Assembly (NCBI GenBank): GCA_017405445.1
Contig: JAFRAK010000040.1
Coordinates: forward strand, 1 to 63,088
Source: Bacilli bacterium
GTDB lineage: Bacteria > Bacillota_I > Bacilli_A > RF39 > UBA660
Direction of reading: 5' to 3'
DNA length: 63,088 nt
This document shows, piece after piece, positions 36,069-44,672 of this stretch. The position numbers and the translations under genes were made by a program. How positions within the stretch are numbered: position 1 is the first letter of the stretch; the number at the start of each line of letters is the position of its first letter. The notes under the pieces were generated by a model. That model searched no databases and was not told the DNA's origin. It worked only from the letters and a program-made list of their open reading frames with translations.

Positions 36069-36824
36069 ATGAAAAAAATATTATTAATTATTATACCAAT
36101 TGTTATTATATTATTAGGAGGAGTATTCTTTTACTTATATGAATACACAAATGTATTTCATAATAAATTAATTCCAACAATTAATTCTGTAGCAATAGAA
36201 TATGCCCCAGGAATGAATTATTCAGAAGCAGAAGAAAAAAACAAAAATCTTGAAACTCCAATGATAGAAATGCAAACAATATCTTTAAAGGATAAAAAGT
36301 TTGAAAAAATTAAAAAAGAATTAAAAAGAATAAAGGAAAATACAGATAGTAAAAAGGATAATACTTATCTAGCAAAACTAATGATTAATAAGAACGAAGT
36401 ATTATATGTTGGAAAAAAAGTTGGAATACTACAATATAAGAAAAAAGAAAAAAAGGTAATTATAACAAATTCTTTATTAAATGATATTACAACTCTTATC
36501 GACAAGAATAATGAAAAAATATTAGAAACAATTTCATTTGAAAAATGCGTATTAAAAAAAGATGGAGCATCTATCACTTTAACGAATGAAAACAATTTTA
36601 AAATAATTAAGAATAGTCTTCCACATTATAAAGTATCTATCGCAGACAATTTTCTAACTTATGAAAATGGAATTGAAGGAACTGTGACATTAGATGATCA
36701 AACAATCATATACCTTTATAATTCAAATATCGGATATATTAAAACAGCAGAAAAAGAATACTATGCAATATTTCCATATGAATTAAAAAATGCCGTTGAA
36801 AGCATTTATAAAAAATCTATTTAA
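36069..36824 (+). CDS. Single-pass membrane protein, unknown function
   Basis: A 251-residue protein with one N-terminal membrane helix (KKILLIIIPIVIILLGGVFF) and a ~220-residue extracellular domain rich in Lys, Ile and Asn. The helix is not followed by a lipobox, so it is probably an uncleaved anchor. No family is recognised. The next gene (38-residue peptide) begins 30 bases later and probably shares its transcript. Confidence 0.65.
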   Translation: MKKILLIIIPIVIILLGGVFFYLYEYTNVFHNKLIPTINSVAIEYAPGMNYSEAEEKNKNLETPMIEMQTISLKDKKFEKIKKELKRIKENTDSKKDNTYLAKLMINKNEVLYVGKKVGILQYKKKEKKVIITNSLLNDITTLIDKNNEKILETISFEKCVLKKDGASITLTNENNFKIIKNSLPHYKVSIADNFLTYENGIEGTVTLDDQTIIYLYNSNIGYIKTAEKEYYAIFPYELKNAVESIYKKSI

Positions 36825-36854
36825 TTAAATTACAATATAAATGGGGTGTTTATC

Positions 36855-36971
36855 ATGGAAGAAAATGAATCATACAAAAAAGAAAAAAGAAAAATGATTA
36901 TTATTTTGATAACAATCATTATTCCTGCACTAATTTTAATTGCGATAGGATTATTTGGAATTTTAGGATAA
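36855..36971 (+). CDS. 38-residue single-helix membrane peptide
   Basis: ATG at 36855 with GGGGTG six bases upstream; 38 codons then TAA. A charged start (MEENESYKKEKRK) is followed by one hydrophobic helix (IIIPALILIAIGLFGILG) to the end. A terminator follows at once, so this is a complete gene. It may be a small partner of the upstream membrane protein. Confidence 0.6.
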   Translation: MEENESYKKEKRKMIIILITIIIPALILIAIGLFGILG

Positions 36972-36973
36972 AA

Positions 36974-37004
36974 AAACAACTCAATCATTTGAGTTGCTTT
37001 TTTT
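36974..37004 (+). terminator. Terminator after the small membrane peptide
   Basis: CAACTCAA/TTGAGTTG stem followed by TTTTTTT; it also serves the convergent Fic gene. Confidence 0.75.
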
Positions 37005-37011
37005 AGAAAAA

Positions 37012-37680
37012 TTATATACTTTTATTTTTTTCTTGTTTTTGAGATATAATTGCCTTTTGAAAAGTACTTGCTAAAAACTCTACTTCAGGATAATCCTTAT
37101 CATCTAAACACGCTAAAACAAACTTATCTCGAATACTATATTTAGAAACCCTTCCGTTATTATGATATTCACGATTTAATTCATTTGTAAAAACTTCTAT
37201 ATCAAAAGGAAAACCATGTTTTTTTGCATATAAGAAAGCAAAAGATAAAATGGTTCTTGTATTTCCATCTCGAAAAGGATGTACTTTCCATAAAAGAGCA
37301 ATTTTTCTAGCAAAATTTGTTGAAATATCTTCAATACTCATATTACTCCAAGGACATGTATTTAAATCCATTATTCGCTTTCGTAAATCTGATTTAATAT
37401 TTTGATAATCAGAATAAGGAATACTATAACCAGGTAAAACCAATTCTTCTTTTACCAAAGGAACAGTTCGATACTCTCCTGCCCAATCAAAGATATCTTC
37501 AAAAATATGTCTATGTATATTTTGAAGAAGCACCTCATCTGGATAATCTCCATCTACAGAATCAACATTTATTATTTTTAAAAAACCAATATCTGCTTCA
37601 GCTTGTCTTAATGCATCATAAGAGGTAATATTCAGTTTGTTTTTTAAAACTCCATTATCTAATACATAAGGATCCGTCAA
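37012..37680 (-). CDS. Fic-domain protein (probable toxin)
   Basis: A 222-residue Fic/Doc enzyme that probably transfers AMP from ATP to a target protein. The catalytic motif is HPFRDGNTRT at about 136-145, with Thr replacing the usual second Gly; the target-positioning flap precedes it (EYRTVPLVKEELVLPG). The start is a TTG whose last two bases overlap the antitoxin stop (TTGA), and GAGGGTGG lies just upstream, so translation is coupled to the small gene before it. Confidence 0.88.
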   Translation of the reverse strand: MTDPYVLDNGVLKNKLNITSYDALRQAEADIGFLKIINVDSVDGDYPDEVLLQNIHRHIFEDIFDWAGEYRTVPLVKEELVLPGYSIPYSDYQNIKSDLRKRIMDLNTCPWSNMSIEDISTNFARKIALLWKVHPFRDGNTRTILSFAFLYAKKHGFPFDIEVFTNELNREYHNNGRVSKYSIRDKFVLACLDDKDYPEVEFLASTFQKAIISQKQEKNKSI

Positions 37681-37880
37681 TTACATCCACCCTCTTTTTG
37701 ATAAAACTCTATAATTAATTTTTGTATATGATCTAATTCCATTTTCCCATCAATATATTGGCGAACTAATAACATAACTTTTTCACTAGGATAATCTGCA
37801 TCGCTTAAAGAAATACCAAGAGCTTTATACACTAATTTTTCTCTTTCTTCTCTCGTTGTTTCACTAATTAAATAACCCAT
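37677..37880 (-). CDS. Small Fic-associated antitoxin candidate
   Basis: A 67-residue helical protein overlapping the start of the Fic gene and preceded by AAGGAGG. It resembles the small VbhA-like proteins found beside Fic genes (YLISETTREEREKLVYKALG, then VRQYIDGKMELDHIQ). The inhibitory [S/T]xxxE[G/N] helix typical of VbhA is not obvious, so inhibition may work differently or the sequence has drifted. The function is inferred from position. Confidence 0.6.
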   Translation of the reverse strand: MGYLISETTREEREKLVYKALGISLSDADYPSEKVMLLVRQYIDGKMELDHIQKLIIEFYQKEGGCN

Positions 37881-37927
37881 AAATACCTCCTTATCATCAT
37901 TATAGCAAATATCATTTTAATTTTGAA

Positions 37928-37956
37928 TTGATACATTAAAAATAATAATATATAAT
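37928..37956 (+). promoter_or_regulatory. Promoter of the lipoprotein gene
   Basis: TTGATA, 17-base spacer, TATAAT; an AAAGGAGAA ribosome site follows. Confidence 0.7.
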
Positions 37957-37977
37957 ATAATAAAGGAGAAAAGTGAT

Positions 37978-38511
37978 ATGAAAAATAAAGTAAAATATAT
38001 AATAATGATAATGGCATTCCTAACAATCACTACAGGATGTTCTGAAAAAAGAGAAAAAATAACAATAAAAAAAGACAATTATGAAATAATAGTACAAGTA
38101 AAAAATAAAAAAGATTTTAAGATTTCACAAGAATTAAAAGATTTTAAATCATCTAGAGAAGATTATTTCCTATTTGGAAAAGATTATAATATTTCAATAG
38201 ACTTTTCTAATGAATTAGCTAATCCAAATTATAAAAAAGATTTTAAGAATTTACAAAAGCATTATTCTAAAGAAAAAGATTTTAAAGAAGTTTCATTTAA
38301 TAAAATAAAAGGTTTTCAATTTTATAATGAGGGATATCTAAGATATGATGTGTATCTACCAATACCAAATGACAACATAAATAATATGACAATTGCTATC
38401 TATCCACTCGAAATAAGTGAAAAGGCAGCAAAAACTACTTATTATTCTAAAGAAGTTCAAGATATTTTAAAAAATATTATTATTAAAAATAACACATTAA
38501 ATAAAAAATAA
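37978..38511 (+). CDS. Lipoprotein of unknown function
   Basis: A 177-residue protein with a lipoprotein signal (IIMIMAFLTITTGCSEK; Cys at about 21). The mature part is lysine-rich and has no recognised domain. It has its own promoter and terminator, so it is a single-gene unit. Confidence 0.75.
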   Translation: MKNKVKYIIMIMAFLTITTGCSEKREKITIKKDNYEIIVQVKNKKDFKISQELKDFKSSREDYFLFGKDYNISIDFSNELANPNYKKDFKNLQKHYSKEKDFKEVSFNKIKGFQFYNEGYLRYDVYLPIPNDNINNMTIAIYPLEISEKAAKTTYYSKEVQDILKNIIIKNNTLNKK

Positions 38512-38538
38512 ACGTCAATAACGTTTATTTTTATTTTA
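38505..38538 (+). terminator. Terminator between lipoprotein and LysM genes
   Basis: AAATAAACGT/ACGTTTATTT with T-rich ends on both strands; serves both convergent genes. Confidence 0.7.
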
Positions 38539-39285
38539 TTATGGTTTAAGAAAATATGGACCAGGATAACAATCCGGTTTACAATCAGGTTTAAAGTCTG
38601 GTTTATAATCAGGTTTAAAGTCTGGTTGATAATCAGGCTTAAAGTCTGGTTGATAGTTTGGCCATAACCAATAACATTCTCCATCCCACCAATAAAAAGG
38701 ATGACATTCTTCTGGATGTTCTAATCTCCATTGTAAGGCAGCATATTGTTCAGTATAATCGTATGGAACTACTTTATCTAACTTTTCTCTACTTGGAATT
38801 AATAACTCTTGATCCACTTCAAGGATATTAGGATCATATAAATCATTATAAGTAGCCAATTTATTAACTAAACATAGATTTTGTTGAGCCCCATAAAAAC
38901 GTCCCACAATATTAACTAACATATCTCCAGAACGAACTTTGTAAACCTCATCTTCATCAACATTTCTAACTGGATCATTGGCAATTCCTGTTTGAAGAAC
39001 TCTTGGAACTAATAGTGTATCACCAGCATAAATAATATCAGTAATTTTCATGTGATTGTAGTCAGCTAATTGTTCGTAGCAGCTATTATCTCCATAGAAT
39101 TTAAAACAAATTTTAGCTAATGTATCTCCTTCTTGTATCGTATAATTGATAACATCATCTTCAATAGTACTAGATACGATTGCTCCTTCCTTAGCATTTT
39201 CTGCATGTGCAGCCATAGGTGCTCCTGATAGGATTGCTCCTGCAAGAATAAGTGAAGCAATTCTTCTTTTACTAGAATTATTCAT
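38539..39285 (-). CDS. Secreted LysM-domain protein with Pro-Asp-Lys repeat tail
   Basis: A 248-residue wall-binding protein. Signal peptide 1-29 (ending MAAHAENA). Two LysM domains: about 46-95 (YTIQEGDTLAKICFKFYG) and about 108-163 (YKVRSGDMLVNIVGRFYG), both binding GlcNAc-containing glycans. The C-terminus has a Trp-rich stretch and then an eight-residue repeat of the type PDFKPDYK. No catalytic domain is seen, so it may be structural or an adaptor. GGGAG lies before the ATG. Confidence 0.88.
   Translation of the reverse strand: MNNSSKRRIASLILAGAILSGAPMAAHAENAKEGAIVSSTIEDDVINYTIQEGDTLAKICFKFYGDNSCYEQLADYNHMKITDIIYAGDTLLVPRVLQTGIANDPVRNVDEDEVYKVRSGDMLVNIVGRFYGAQQNLCLVNKLATYNDLYDPNILEVDQELLIPSREKLDKVVPYDYTEQYAALQWRLEHPEECHPFYWWDGECYWLWPNYQPDFKPDYQPDFKPDYKPDFKPDCKPDCYPGPYFLKP
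38582..38654. repeat. Three 24-bp direct repeats in the LysM gene
   Basis: Units of the type AATCAGGTTTAAAGTCTGG repeat at a 24-base spacing and encode the PDFKPDYK tail. Copy number could vary by slippage. Confidence 0.8.
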
Positions 39286-39392
39286 AATTCATTTCTCCCT
39301 TCATTTACGTTTTTTGTATTTTCACCTTAGAATCACTAAAACGATAAATAGCCTCTTCTATCGTTTCTACAAAAATACCTTCCAGATAATTT

Positions 39393-39401
39393 AATTATAT
39401 C
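39393..39401 (-). promoter_or_regulatory. Extended -10 promoter of the LysM gene; rest of 39286-39607 shows nothing else
   Basis: TGATATAAT on the minus strand, about 110 bases before the ATG, without a good -35. The leader contains a short stop-free stretch but no start codon with a ribosome site. Nothing else is recognised in this 322-base gap. Confidence 0.45.
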
Positions 39402-39607
39402 ATATCTAAAAAAAAAGATAATATTATATTTTTTTATAATTATTAAAAAAAATTCGAATAATATAATTGAAGATAAAAATGATAGAGAAAGATATATTGT
39501 CGTGGTTAGATGGAATAATATACAAAAAAGTATTATAAATTTTCATCAAAAAAACAGGAGCTTTAGCCAAAATAAAAACGAACCCTGATAGGTCCGAATA
39601 ATTCTTT

Positions 39608-39682
39608 TGGAGTGAGCAAGGGGAATCGAACCCCCATCACAACCTTGGCAAGGTCGAATTCTAACCGTTGAACTATGCTCAC
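39608..39682 (-). tRNA. tRNA-Gly (GCC)
   Basis: Acceptor GTGAGCA/TGCTCAC, anticodon loop TTGCCAA giving GCC, encoded CCA. Confidence 0.95.
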
Positions 39683-39713
39683 ATCTGCGACATACTTGCT
39701 CATGTAAAAAAAA

Positions 39714-39787
39714 TGGAGGGGCCTACCGGATTTGAACCGGTGATCAGGGTGTTGCAGACCCACGCCTTACCACTTGGCTAAAGCCCC
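39714..39787 (-). tRNA. tRNA-Cys (GCA)
   Basis: Acceptor GGGGCTT/AGGCCCC, anticodon loop CTGCAAC giving GCA, encoded CCA. Confidence 0.95.
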
Positions 39788-39840
39788 GTCTCATGTTAAA
39801 TATTATAACAAAGTGGTAAGGCTTTTTCAACATTTTTATG

Positions 39841-39867
39841 AAAAAAAAGGAAGATTTTATCTTCCTA
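39841..39867 (-). terminator. Terminator of the 393-residue gene
   Basis: AGGAAGA/TCTTCCT stem with eight T on the minus strand. Confidence 0.75.
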
Positions 39868-41038
39868 TTTTATAAATATTCAAATAATTATACCTTAATT
39901 CAGGATAATCTAAAATTCTACGCAGACCATTTAAATCATCATACAAGTATAAACTATCATCTTTTAATAACAAAATACCATCCTTCACAACATTCCATTC
40001 AATGACATCATCCAAAGAAAATAAGGCTACTTTTCCCTCTTTATTTTTATAAAAAGTATTTCCTTCCAAATAATAATAAATACCATTGTATAAAACACAA
40101 TCATTACTATCCGTAATATCTGAATAAGTATTTCTTTCATTTTCAAACAATTGAGTTTTCATAAAGAAATCACTTTTAGTAAAAAACTTTTTCTCATTAT
40201 TTTGAATAATCAAATAAGAATTATTATCATTTCCAATCGCATTTATCTCTTTCTTTTTCATATTAAGAGCATATTGAAGTTTTTTCTTGCGATCTGTTAT
40301 ATAAATCATTTCTCCTACTACTCCATTAATATAAGAATCTTTTGATAAAATAATATTAGGAGTAAAAGAAGATACTTTATCTTTTTTCAAATCATAATAG
40401 TAGATTTTTTGAATTCCATCAACAGATGTATTATCAAATAATACATAATATCTAGTTGTTGTTGTTGCCATTACATTATCATATAAATCATTTTCTAAAA
40501 ATTGTTTATAATGAGTTTTGTTTTTTCTAACAACATAAATTCCTTTGTAATTCCAAATATAAAAAACTTCATCCTCTTCTATATTATCATCATAAACCAT
40601 GATCTTATCATATTCTTTAGAAGGAATTTCTACAGGTTCTGTAATTTTTGCTTCTTCCAATATTTTTGAGAATGACTCATTATCTTTTAATATCTCTTTT
40701 GAGTATTGCATTACTCCATCACTACACAGAATCAAAGATGTCTTTTTTAATCTTAATATAGGAACAATACATAGAAGTTTATCTTCTTGATAAGACTTGA
40801 CCTTTTGAATAATATTTTTTTTCTCTTTTTTGGATGATGAAAACGAAAAAGAATATTTCTCTTTATCTTTTTGTATAACAAAATTATAATCATAATGATT
40901 TTCTATTTTATGACGTTCCTCTAATACAGAATAAGAAGACACAGTATATTTTTCTTGATAGTCTTTTTGATGATGAAAATAAATCATCAATAAGACAAGA
41001 AATAACAATCCTATTAAAAATAATACTATTTTCTTCAT
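39857..41038 (-). CDS. Membrane-anchored protein, possible beta-propeller, unknown function
   Basis: A 393-residue protein with one N-terminal helix (IVLFLIGLLFLVLLMIYF) and a large outer domain. Recurrent short strands ending in YYYDLKK, FYIWNYKGIYVVRK and LYLYDDLNGLRR are spaced like propeller blades (DUF5050-like); this is by eye. No catalytic motif or lipobox. RBS AGGAGATG precedes the ATG. It follows the PH-domain gene by 42 bases but is separated by a hairpin. Confidence 0.6.
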   Translation of the reverse strand: MKKIVLFLIGLLFLVLLMIYFHHQKDYQEKYTVSSYSVLEERHKIENHYDYNFVIQKDKEKYSFSFSSSKKEKKNIIQKVKSYQEDKLLCIVPILRLKKTSLILCSDGVMQYSKEILKDNESFSKILEEAKITEPVEIPSKEYDKIMVYDDNIEEDEVFYIWNYKGIYVVRKNKTHYKQFLENDLYDNVMATTTTRYYVLFDNTSVDGIQKIYYYDLKKDKVSSFTPNIILSKDSYINGVVGEMIYITDRKKKLQYALNMKKKEINAIGNDNNSYLIIQNNEKKFFTKSDFFMKTQLFENERNTYSDITDSNDCVLYNGIYYYLEGNTFYKNKEGKVALFSLDDVIEWNVVKDGILLLKDDSLYLYDDLNGLRRILDYPELRYNYLNIYKIGR

Positions 41039-41067
41039 TGAATCATCTCCTATAAGAAAGAAACAAA

Positions 41068-41093
41068 AGAAGGACTACTTCTAGTCCTCATCT
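41068..41093 (-). terminator. Terminator of the PH-domain gene
   Basis: AGGACTA/TAGTCCT stem overlapping the gene end, then CTTCTTTTG. Confidence 0.55.
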
Positions 41094-41530
41094 TTATTTT
41101 TCTCTCGTAATAACTCTCTTTTAGCTTCCATCATATATTTTGTAATTGCAGTTTCAATTTCTTGTAAAGCATCTTTTCCAATATTTGATAAAGCTACAAA
41201 CTCTTTTACTGTATCAATATAAACCTTGCCCCAAATAATGCCACTTCTTACTTGTAAATCGTTATACATATCTGGAGTAATAGATGTTAAGAAATAACCG
41301 ATAACAACTCTTTTACTACCTATCATAATTCTCTTATTTGTTAATGTAACAACAGCACTCTCAATGATATTAATTGGATTATCATTTTTTTGTGCCACAA
41401 AAGAATATAAAGGAACCTCTCCTGGATTTAAATGCTTTTCAATAATAGATGCATTCTCTTTCAATCTCCATCCTATTGTCATTGGATATTTTTCTTTAAA
41501 ACGTAATACTTGTCTATATACTTTTCCCAT
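41081..41530 (-). CDS. Bacterial PH-domain protein
   Basis: A 149-residue soluble protein. The central part follows the bacterial pleckstrin-homology pattern: LNPGEVPLYSFVAQ, VVTLTNKRIMIGSK, then VIGYFLTSITPDMYNDL. The end is an amphipathic charged helix (about 120-145). bPH proteins often bind membranes or oligomerise; the role is not known. A good ribosome site (GGGAGAGG) precedes the ATG. Confidence 0.7.
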   Translation of the reverse strand: MGKVYRQVLRFKEKYPMTIGWRLKENASIIEKHLNPGEVPLYSFVAQKNDNPINIIESAVVTLTNKRIMIGSKRVVIGYFLTSITPDMYNDLQVRSGIIWGKVYIDTVKEFVALSNIGKDALQEIETAITKYMMEAKRELLREKNKDED

Positions 41531-41623
41531 AAAACCTCTCCCTACTCAATAATCTACATACAAGGTGCTCATTTAAGTTAATTATACTATTAAAAAACTG
41601 GAAATTCAATAATAGAGTTTTTT

Positions 41624-43213
41624 CTACTTATTTTTTTTATCAAGATACTCTTCATATGGTATTTGTCTATCTATAATACTACCATCATCTAATATTTCAA
41701 TAACTCGATTACATACAGTACGATTTAATTCATAATCTCGAGAAGTAAATAACACTTCTCCTTGAAAATTACATAGTCCTTTATTTAAAGAAGTAATTGC
41801 TTCCAAATCCAAATGATTAGTAGGCTCATCTAATATTAAGAAATTAGGCTCTTCAAGCATTAATTTCGATAACATACAGCGAGCTTTTTCTCCTCCAGAT
41901 AAAATATTTACTTTTTTAAAAACATCTTCTCCTGAAAATAACATTCTACCTAAAAAACCACGCAATACAGTTTCATCTTTAATATCATAAAAATTTCCAA
42001 TCCATTCCATAATATTTTGATCGTTTTGAAAATAAGAATTATTATCTTGAGGAAGATATCCAACTTTAATTGTTTTTCCCCATTCAATACTACCTTTATC
42101 ATATTTTTCTTTACCAGATAAAATATTGAACAAAGTAGTTTTAACCATATCATCAGATGCTAAAAAGCATATTTTATCTCCTTTTAAAACAGTAAAAGAA
42201 ATCTTATTCAAAATCTTTTTACCATCTACTTCTTTTGTAAGATTTTCTACTTTTAAAATCTCTTTACCTGCAGGTTTCTCAATTTTAAAGTCAATAAAAG
42301 GGTACTTCCTAGAAGAAGGAACAATTTCATCTAATTCTATTTTTTCAAGCATCTTTTTACGAGAAGTAGCTTGTTTCGATTTAGAAGCATTAGCAGAAAA
42401 TCTCGCAATAAATGCTTGTAATTCTTTAATCTTTTCCTCTTTCTTTTTATTTGACTCTCTCATTTGTCTTTGTAATAATTCTGAAGATTCATACCAGAAA
42501 TCATAATTACCAATATATAATTTAATCTTTGAATAATCGATATCAGCAATATGTGTACATACTTTATTCAAGAAATATCTATCGTGTGAAACAATAATAA
42601 CGGTATTATTAAAATTAATTAAGAATTCTTCTAACCAGCGAATTGCTTCAAGATCCAAAGAATTGGTTGGTTCATCCAATAACAAAATATCAGGATTACC
42701 AAATAAAGCTTGAGCAAGTAATATCTTAACACGAATTTTAACAGGAATATCTTTCATAATAGAATAATGATATTCTTCATCTACTCCCAAATTATTGAGA
42801 AGTTGTGCAGCATCAGCTTCCGCATTCCAACCATCTAATTCCATAAACTCTGCTTCTAGATTAGCAAGCTTCATACCATCTTCTTCACTAAATTCAGTTT
42901 GTTGATACATCTTATCCTTTTCTTCCATGATTTCATATAATTTAGTATTTCCCATAATAACAACATCAATTACACGCTTTTCATCAAACTGATAATGATC
43001 CTGCTTTAAAACAGAAATTCTTTCTCCTTTTGAAACTGTTATTTCTCCAGTAGTTGTTTCTAATTCACCACTTAATAGCTTTAAAAAAGTTGATTTTCCA
43101 CTTCCATTTGCACCAATTAATCCATAACAGTTACCATCCGTAAATTTTAAATTAACATCTTCAAATAAAGTTCTCTTTCCAAATTTTAAACTTACATTAG
43201 ATACTTGTATCAC
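41624..43213 (-). CDS. ABC-F family ATPase, YbiT/YkpA type
   Basis: Two ATPase domains in one chain, no membrane part; ABC-F proteins act on the ribosome. Start placed at the GTG at 43213 (GAGGTG seven bases upstream; MIQVSNVSLKFGKR is the usual family start). Walker A of domain 1 is GANGSGKST near residue 37; its signature is MKDIPVKIRVKI and its Walker B LLLDEPTNSLD. The linker AFIARFSANASKSKQATSRK is typical of YbiT. Domain 2 has signature ILSGGEKARC and LILDEPTNHLD, while its Walker A is worn (ASDDMVKTTL), so ATP binding there may be altered. Confidence 0.9.
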   Translation of the reverse strand: MIQVSNVSLKFGKRTLFEDVNLKFTDGNCYGLIGANGSGKSTFLKLLSGELETTTGEITVSKGERISVLKQDHYQFDEKRVIDVVIMGNTKLYEIMEEKDKMYQQTEFSEEDGMKLANLEAEFMELDGWNAEADAAQLLNNLGVDEEYHYSIMKDIPVKIRVKILLAQALFGNPDILLLDEPTNSLDLEAIRWLEEFLINFNNTVIIVSHDRYFLNKVCTHIADIDYSKIKLYIGNYDFWYESSELLQRQMRESNKKKEEKIKELQAFIARFSANASKSKQATSRKKMLEKIELDEIVPSSRKYPFIDFKIEKPAGKEILKVENLTKEVDGKKILNKISFTVLKGDKICFLASDDMVKTTLFNILSGKEKYDKGSIEWGKTIKVGYLPQDNNSYFQNDQNIMEWIGNFYDIKDETVLRGFLGRMLFSGEDVFKKVNILSGGEKARCMLSKLMLEEPNFLILDEPTNHLDLEAITSLNKGLCNFQGEVLFTSRDYELNRTVCNRVIEILDDGSIIDRQIPYEEYLDKKNK

Positions 43214-43255
43214 ACATATCACCTCAAAACTTCTTATATTTTATCAAGAAATAAT

Positions 43256-43291
43256 AAAAAAGACAAGTTAACAAACTAACTTATCTTTTTT
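43256..43291 (-). terminator. Terminator of the kinase-like gene
   Basis: AAGTT/AACTT within a longer AAAAGATAAGTTA stem overlapping the gene end; T run on the minus strand. Confidence 0.7.
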
Positions 43292-43947
43292 ATTAACTGT
43301 TTAATATCTTTTTGATCTCCAATAATCTCATCTAAATAAGCACTAGGATTCTGATCAAGATCTCTTAAACTCATTAATTCCTTAAATGACTTAATAGCTG
43401 ATTGTGAAAAATTTTGCTTATTTAATTCTCCAGAGATTAATTCTACAAGTAATAATTGAAGTTGATATTTATTTAAACTTTCTAGTTTTGTTTCATCTCC
43501 ACCTTCAAATACACTATATCTTGCAGGATTAACCAAATATAATTCTCCATTATATAATGTATATCCAGGCGCAATATCATTTAATAATACTTTCTTTTGA
43601 CTTAATAATTCAATATCTTCTTCCAAATCCTCAACAGTATTTAAGAATTCATCCTTAGGAGTTGTAATAATCTTTTTACCAGTTCCTTTCTGTGAAACTA
43701 ATTTCATTGTATATCCTTTAAAAACATTATTATAAAATAATAGTTTTTTAGGTAATAATACTTTTTCTGTCGTGATATTTGTTAAATATCTTGCCGTATC
43801 TTCATCAATTGTCTTTTCTCCATCACGAAAAATTCTCAAAGCATAATTATGATAACGATAAACATCTCCTGCTTTCATACTAGGAACAAAATTTAATTTT
43901 CTAATACCATCTAATTCAACCGATTTATTTTCTAAACGATATCCCAT
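43276..43947 (-). CDS. Protein-kinase-like fold protein
   Basis: From the ATG at 43947 (GGGG site eight bases upstream; the frame is open further up). About 223 residues. The order of elements suggests a reduced kinase fold: a VYRYHNYALRIFRDG strand pair, a hinge FKGYTMKLV, a loop VLLNDIAPGYTLYNGELYLVNPARY in the place of the catalytic and metal loops (split here: VLLNDIAPGYTLYNG and ELYLVNPARY), then helices. The Asp of the catalytic loop may be D in LLND; the metal-binding DFG is replaced by NPA. It is probably a pseudokinase or distant kinase. Confidence 0.5.
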   Translation of the reverse strand: MGYRLENKSVELDGIRKLNFVPSMKAGDVYRYHNYALRIFRDGEKTIDEDTARYLTNITTEKVLLPKKLLFYNNVFKGYTMKLVSQKGTGKKIITTPKDEFLNTVEDLEEDIELLSQKKVLLNDIAPGYTLYNGELYLVNPARYSVFEGGDETKLESLNKYQLQLLLVELISGELNKQNFSQSAIKSFKELMSLRDLDQNPSAYLDEIIGDQKDIKQLIKKIS

Positions 43948-44026
43948 AAAGATTCCCCATTTCTTGTACATTATATTATAGCAAACCAATTATTTGATGT
44001 AAACCAAAAAATAATAATAAACAACA

Positions 44027-44620
44027 TTAATGATAAAAATTAGAGATAAACTTTGCAAATTCATATAATATAATAGCACTTTTATTAATTGCAAAGCTCT
44101 TTCCTATTGCTTTCCCACCAATAGTTAAAGAAGCAATAACAGCCGCAACAACCAAACCTGTTATAAGTAAATTAAAATGATATTGATTCACTAATATAGC
44201 AGTAATTGTAGTTCCTGCAGCACCAGATATAATACCACAAATATCTCCAATAACGTCACAACAAAAACTAGATACTTTATCAGCATTTTTCTTAAACATA
44301 ACTGCAACATTTGCACCCTTTACTTTTCTAGAATTCATAGAATGAAAAACTGCTTCATCAGCACTAGTTACAGAAACTCCAATAATATCAAATAAAATAC
44401 CTAAAAATACAAAAAACAATGTAACAATAATTCCTAAAAATAAAGAAAGATTAGGAATTGTCATCTGACAAATAAAAGAAAAACCAAAAGATATTAGAAA
44501 AGATATCCCAACAATCGTAAAAATCCATTTCCAATTCACAGTTTCTTTTTTTATTTTTTCTTTTTTTCTAGTTTGTTCTAATAAATTACTAAACTCACTA
44601 GGTTTACTATTTTTTTTCAT
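44027..44620 (-). CDS. OapA-like DUF21-type membrane protein (OLE RNA partner)
   Basis: A 197-residue protein with a charged N-terminus and four membrane helices (about 30-50, 57-82, 128-150, 155-178). The segment GVSVTSADEAVFHSMNSRK and the helix CCDVIGDICGIISGAAG resemble the DUF21/CorB-like membrane domain of OapA, the protein that binds OLE RNA. It lies immediately downstream of a ~600-base structured transcript at 44650-45256, the same order as ole-oapA in other Bacillota. GAGGTGAC precedes the ATG. The assignment rests on context and on the family pattern as remembered, not on an alignment. Confidence 0.6.
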   Translation of the reverse strand: MKKNSKPSEFSNLLEQTRKKEKIKKETVNWKWIFTIVGISFLISFGFSFICQMTIPNLSLFLGIIVTLFFVFLGILFDIIGVSVTSADEAVFHSMNSRKVKGANVAVMFKKNADKVSSFCCDVIGDICGIISGAAGTTITAILVNQYHFNLLITGLVVAAVIASLTIGGKAIGKSFAINKSAIILYEFAKFISNFYH

Positions 44621-44649
44621 AAGTCACCTCAATATAACTATTATAACAA

Positions 44650-44672
44650 AAAAAGTAGTAAAACTACTTTTA
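44650..44672 (-). terminator. Terminator of the large RNA
   Basis: AAAGTAGT/ACTACTTT stem followed by TTTT on the minus strand, 30 bases before the OapA-like gene; readthrough would reach that gene. Confidence 0.8.

Noticed and set aside
38582-38654. Short direct repeats as a CRISPR array
   Set aside because: They are in-frame 24-base protein repeats without spacers.
39286-39400. A c-di-AMP riboswitch before the LysM gene
   Set aside because: Suggested by gene context only; no recognisable ydaO-type core could be found.
42700-42760. Missing LSGGQ signature in the first domain of the ABC-F protein
   Set aside because: YbiT-type ABC-F proteins normally lack a standard signature in domain 1 (E. 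coli YbiT reads VAPGWKLRVLLAQALF there), so this is usual.
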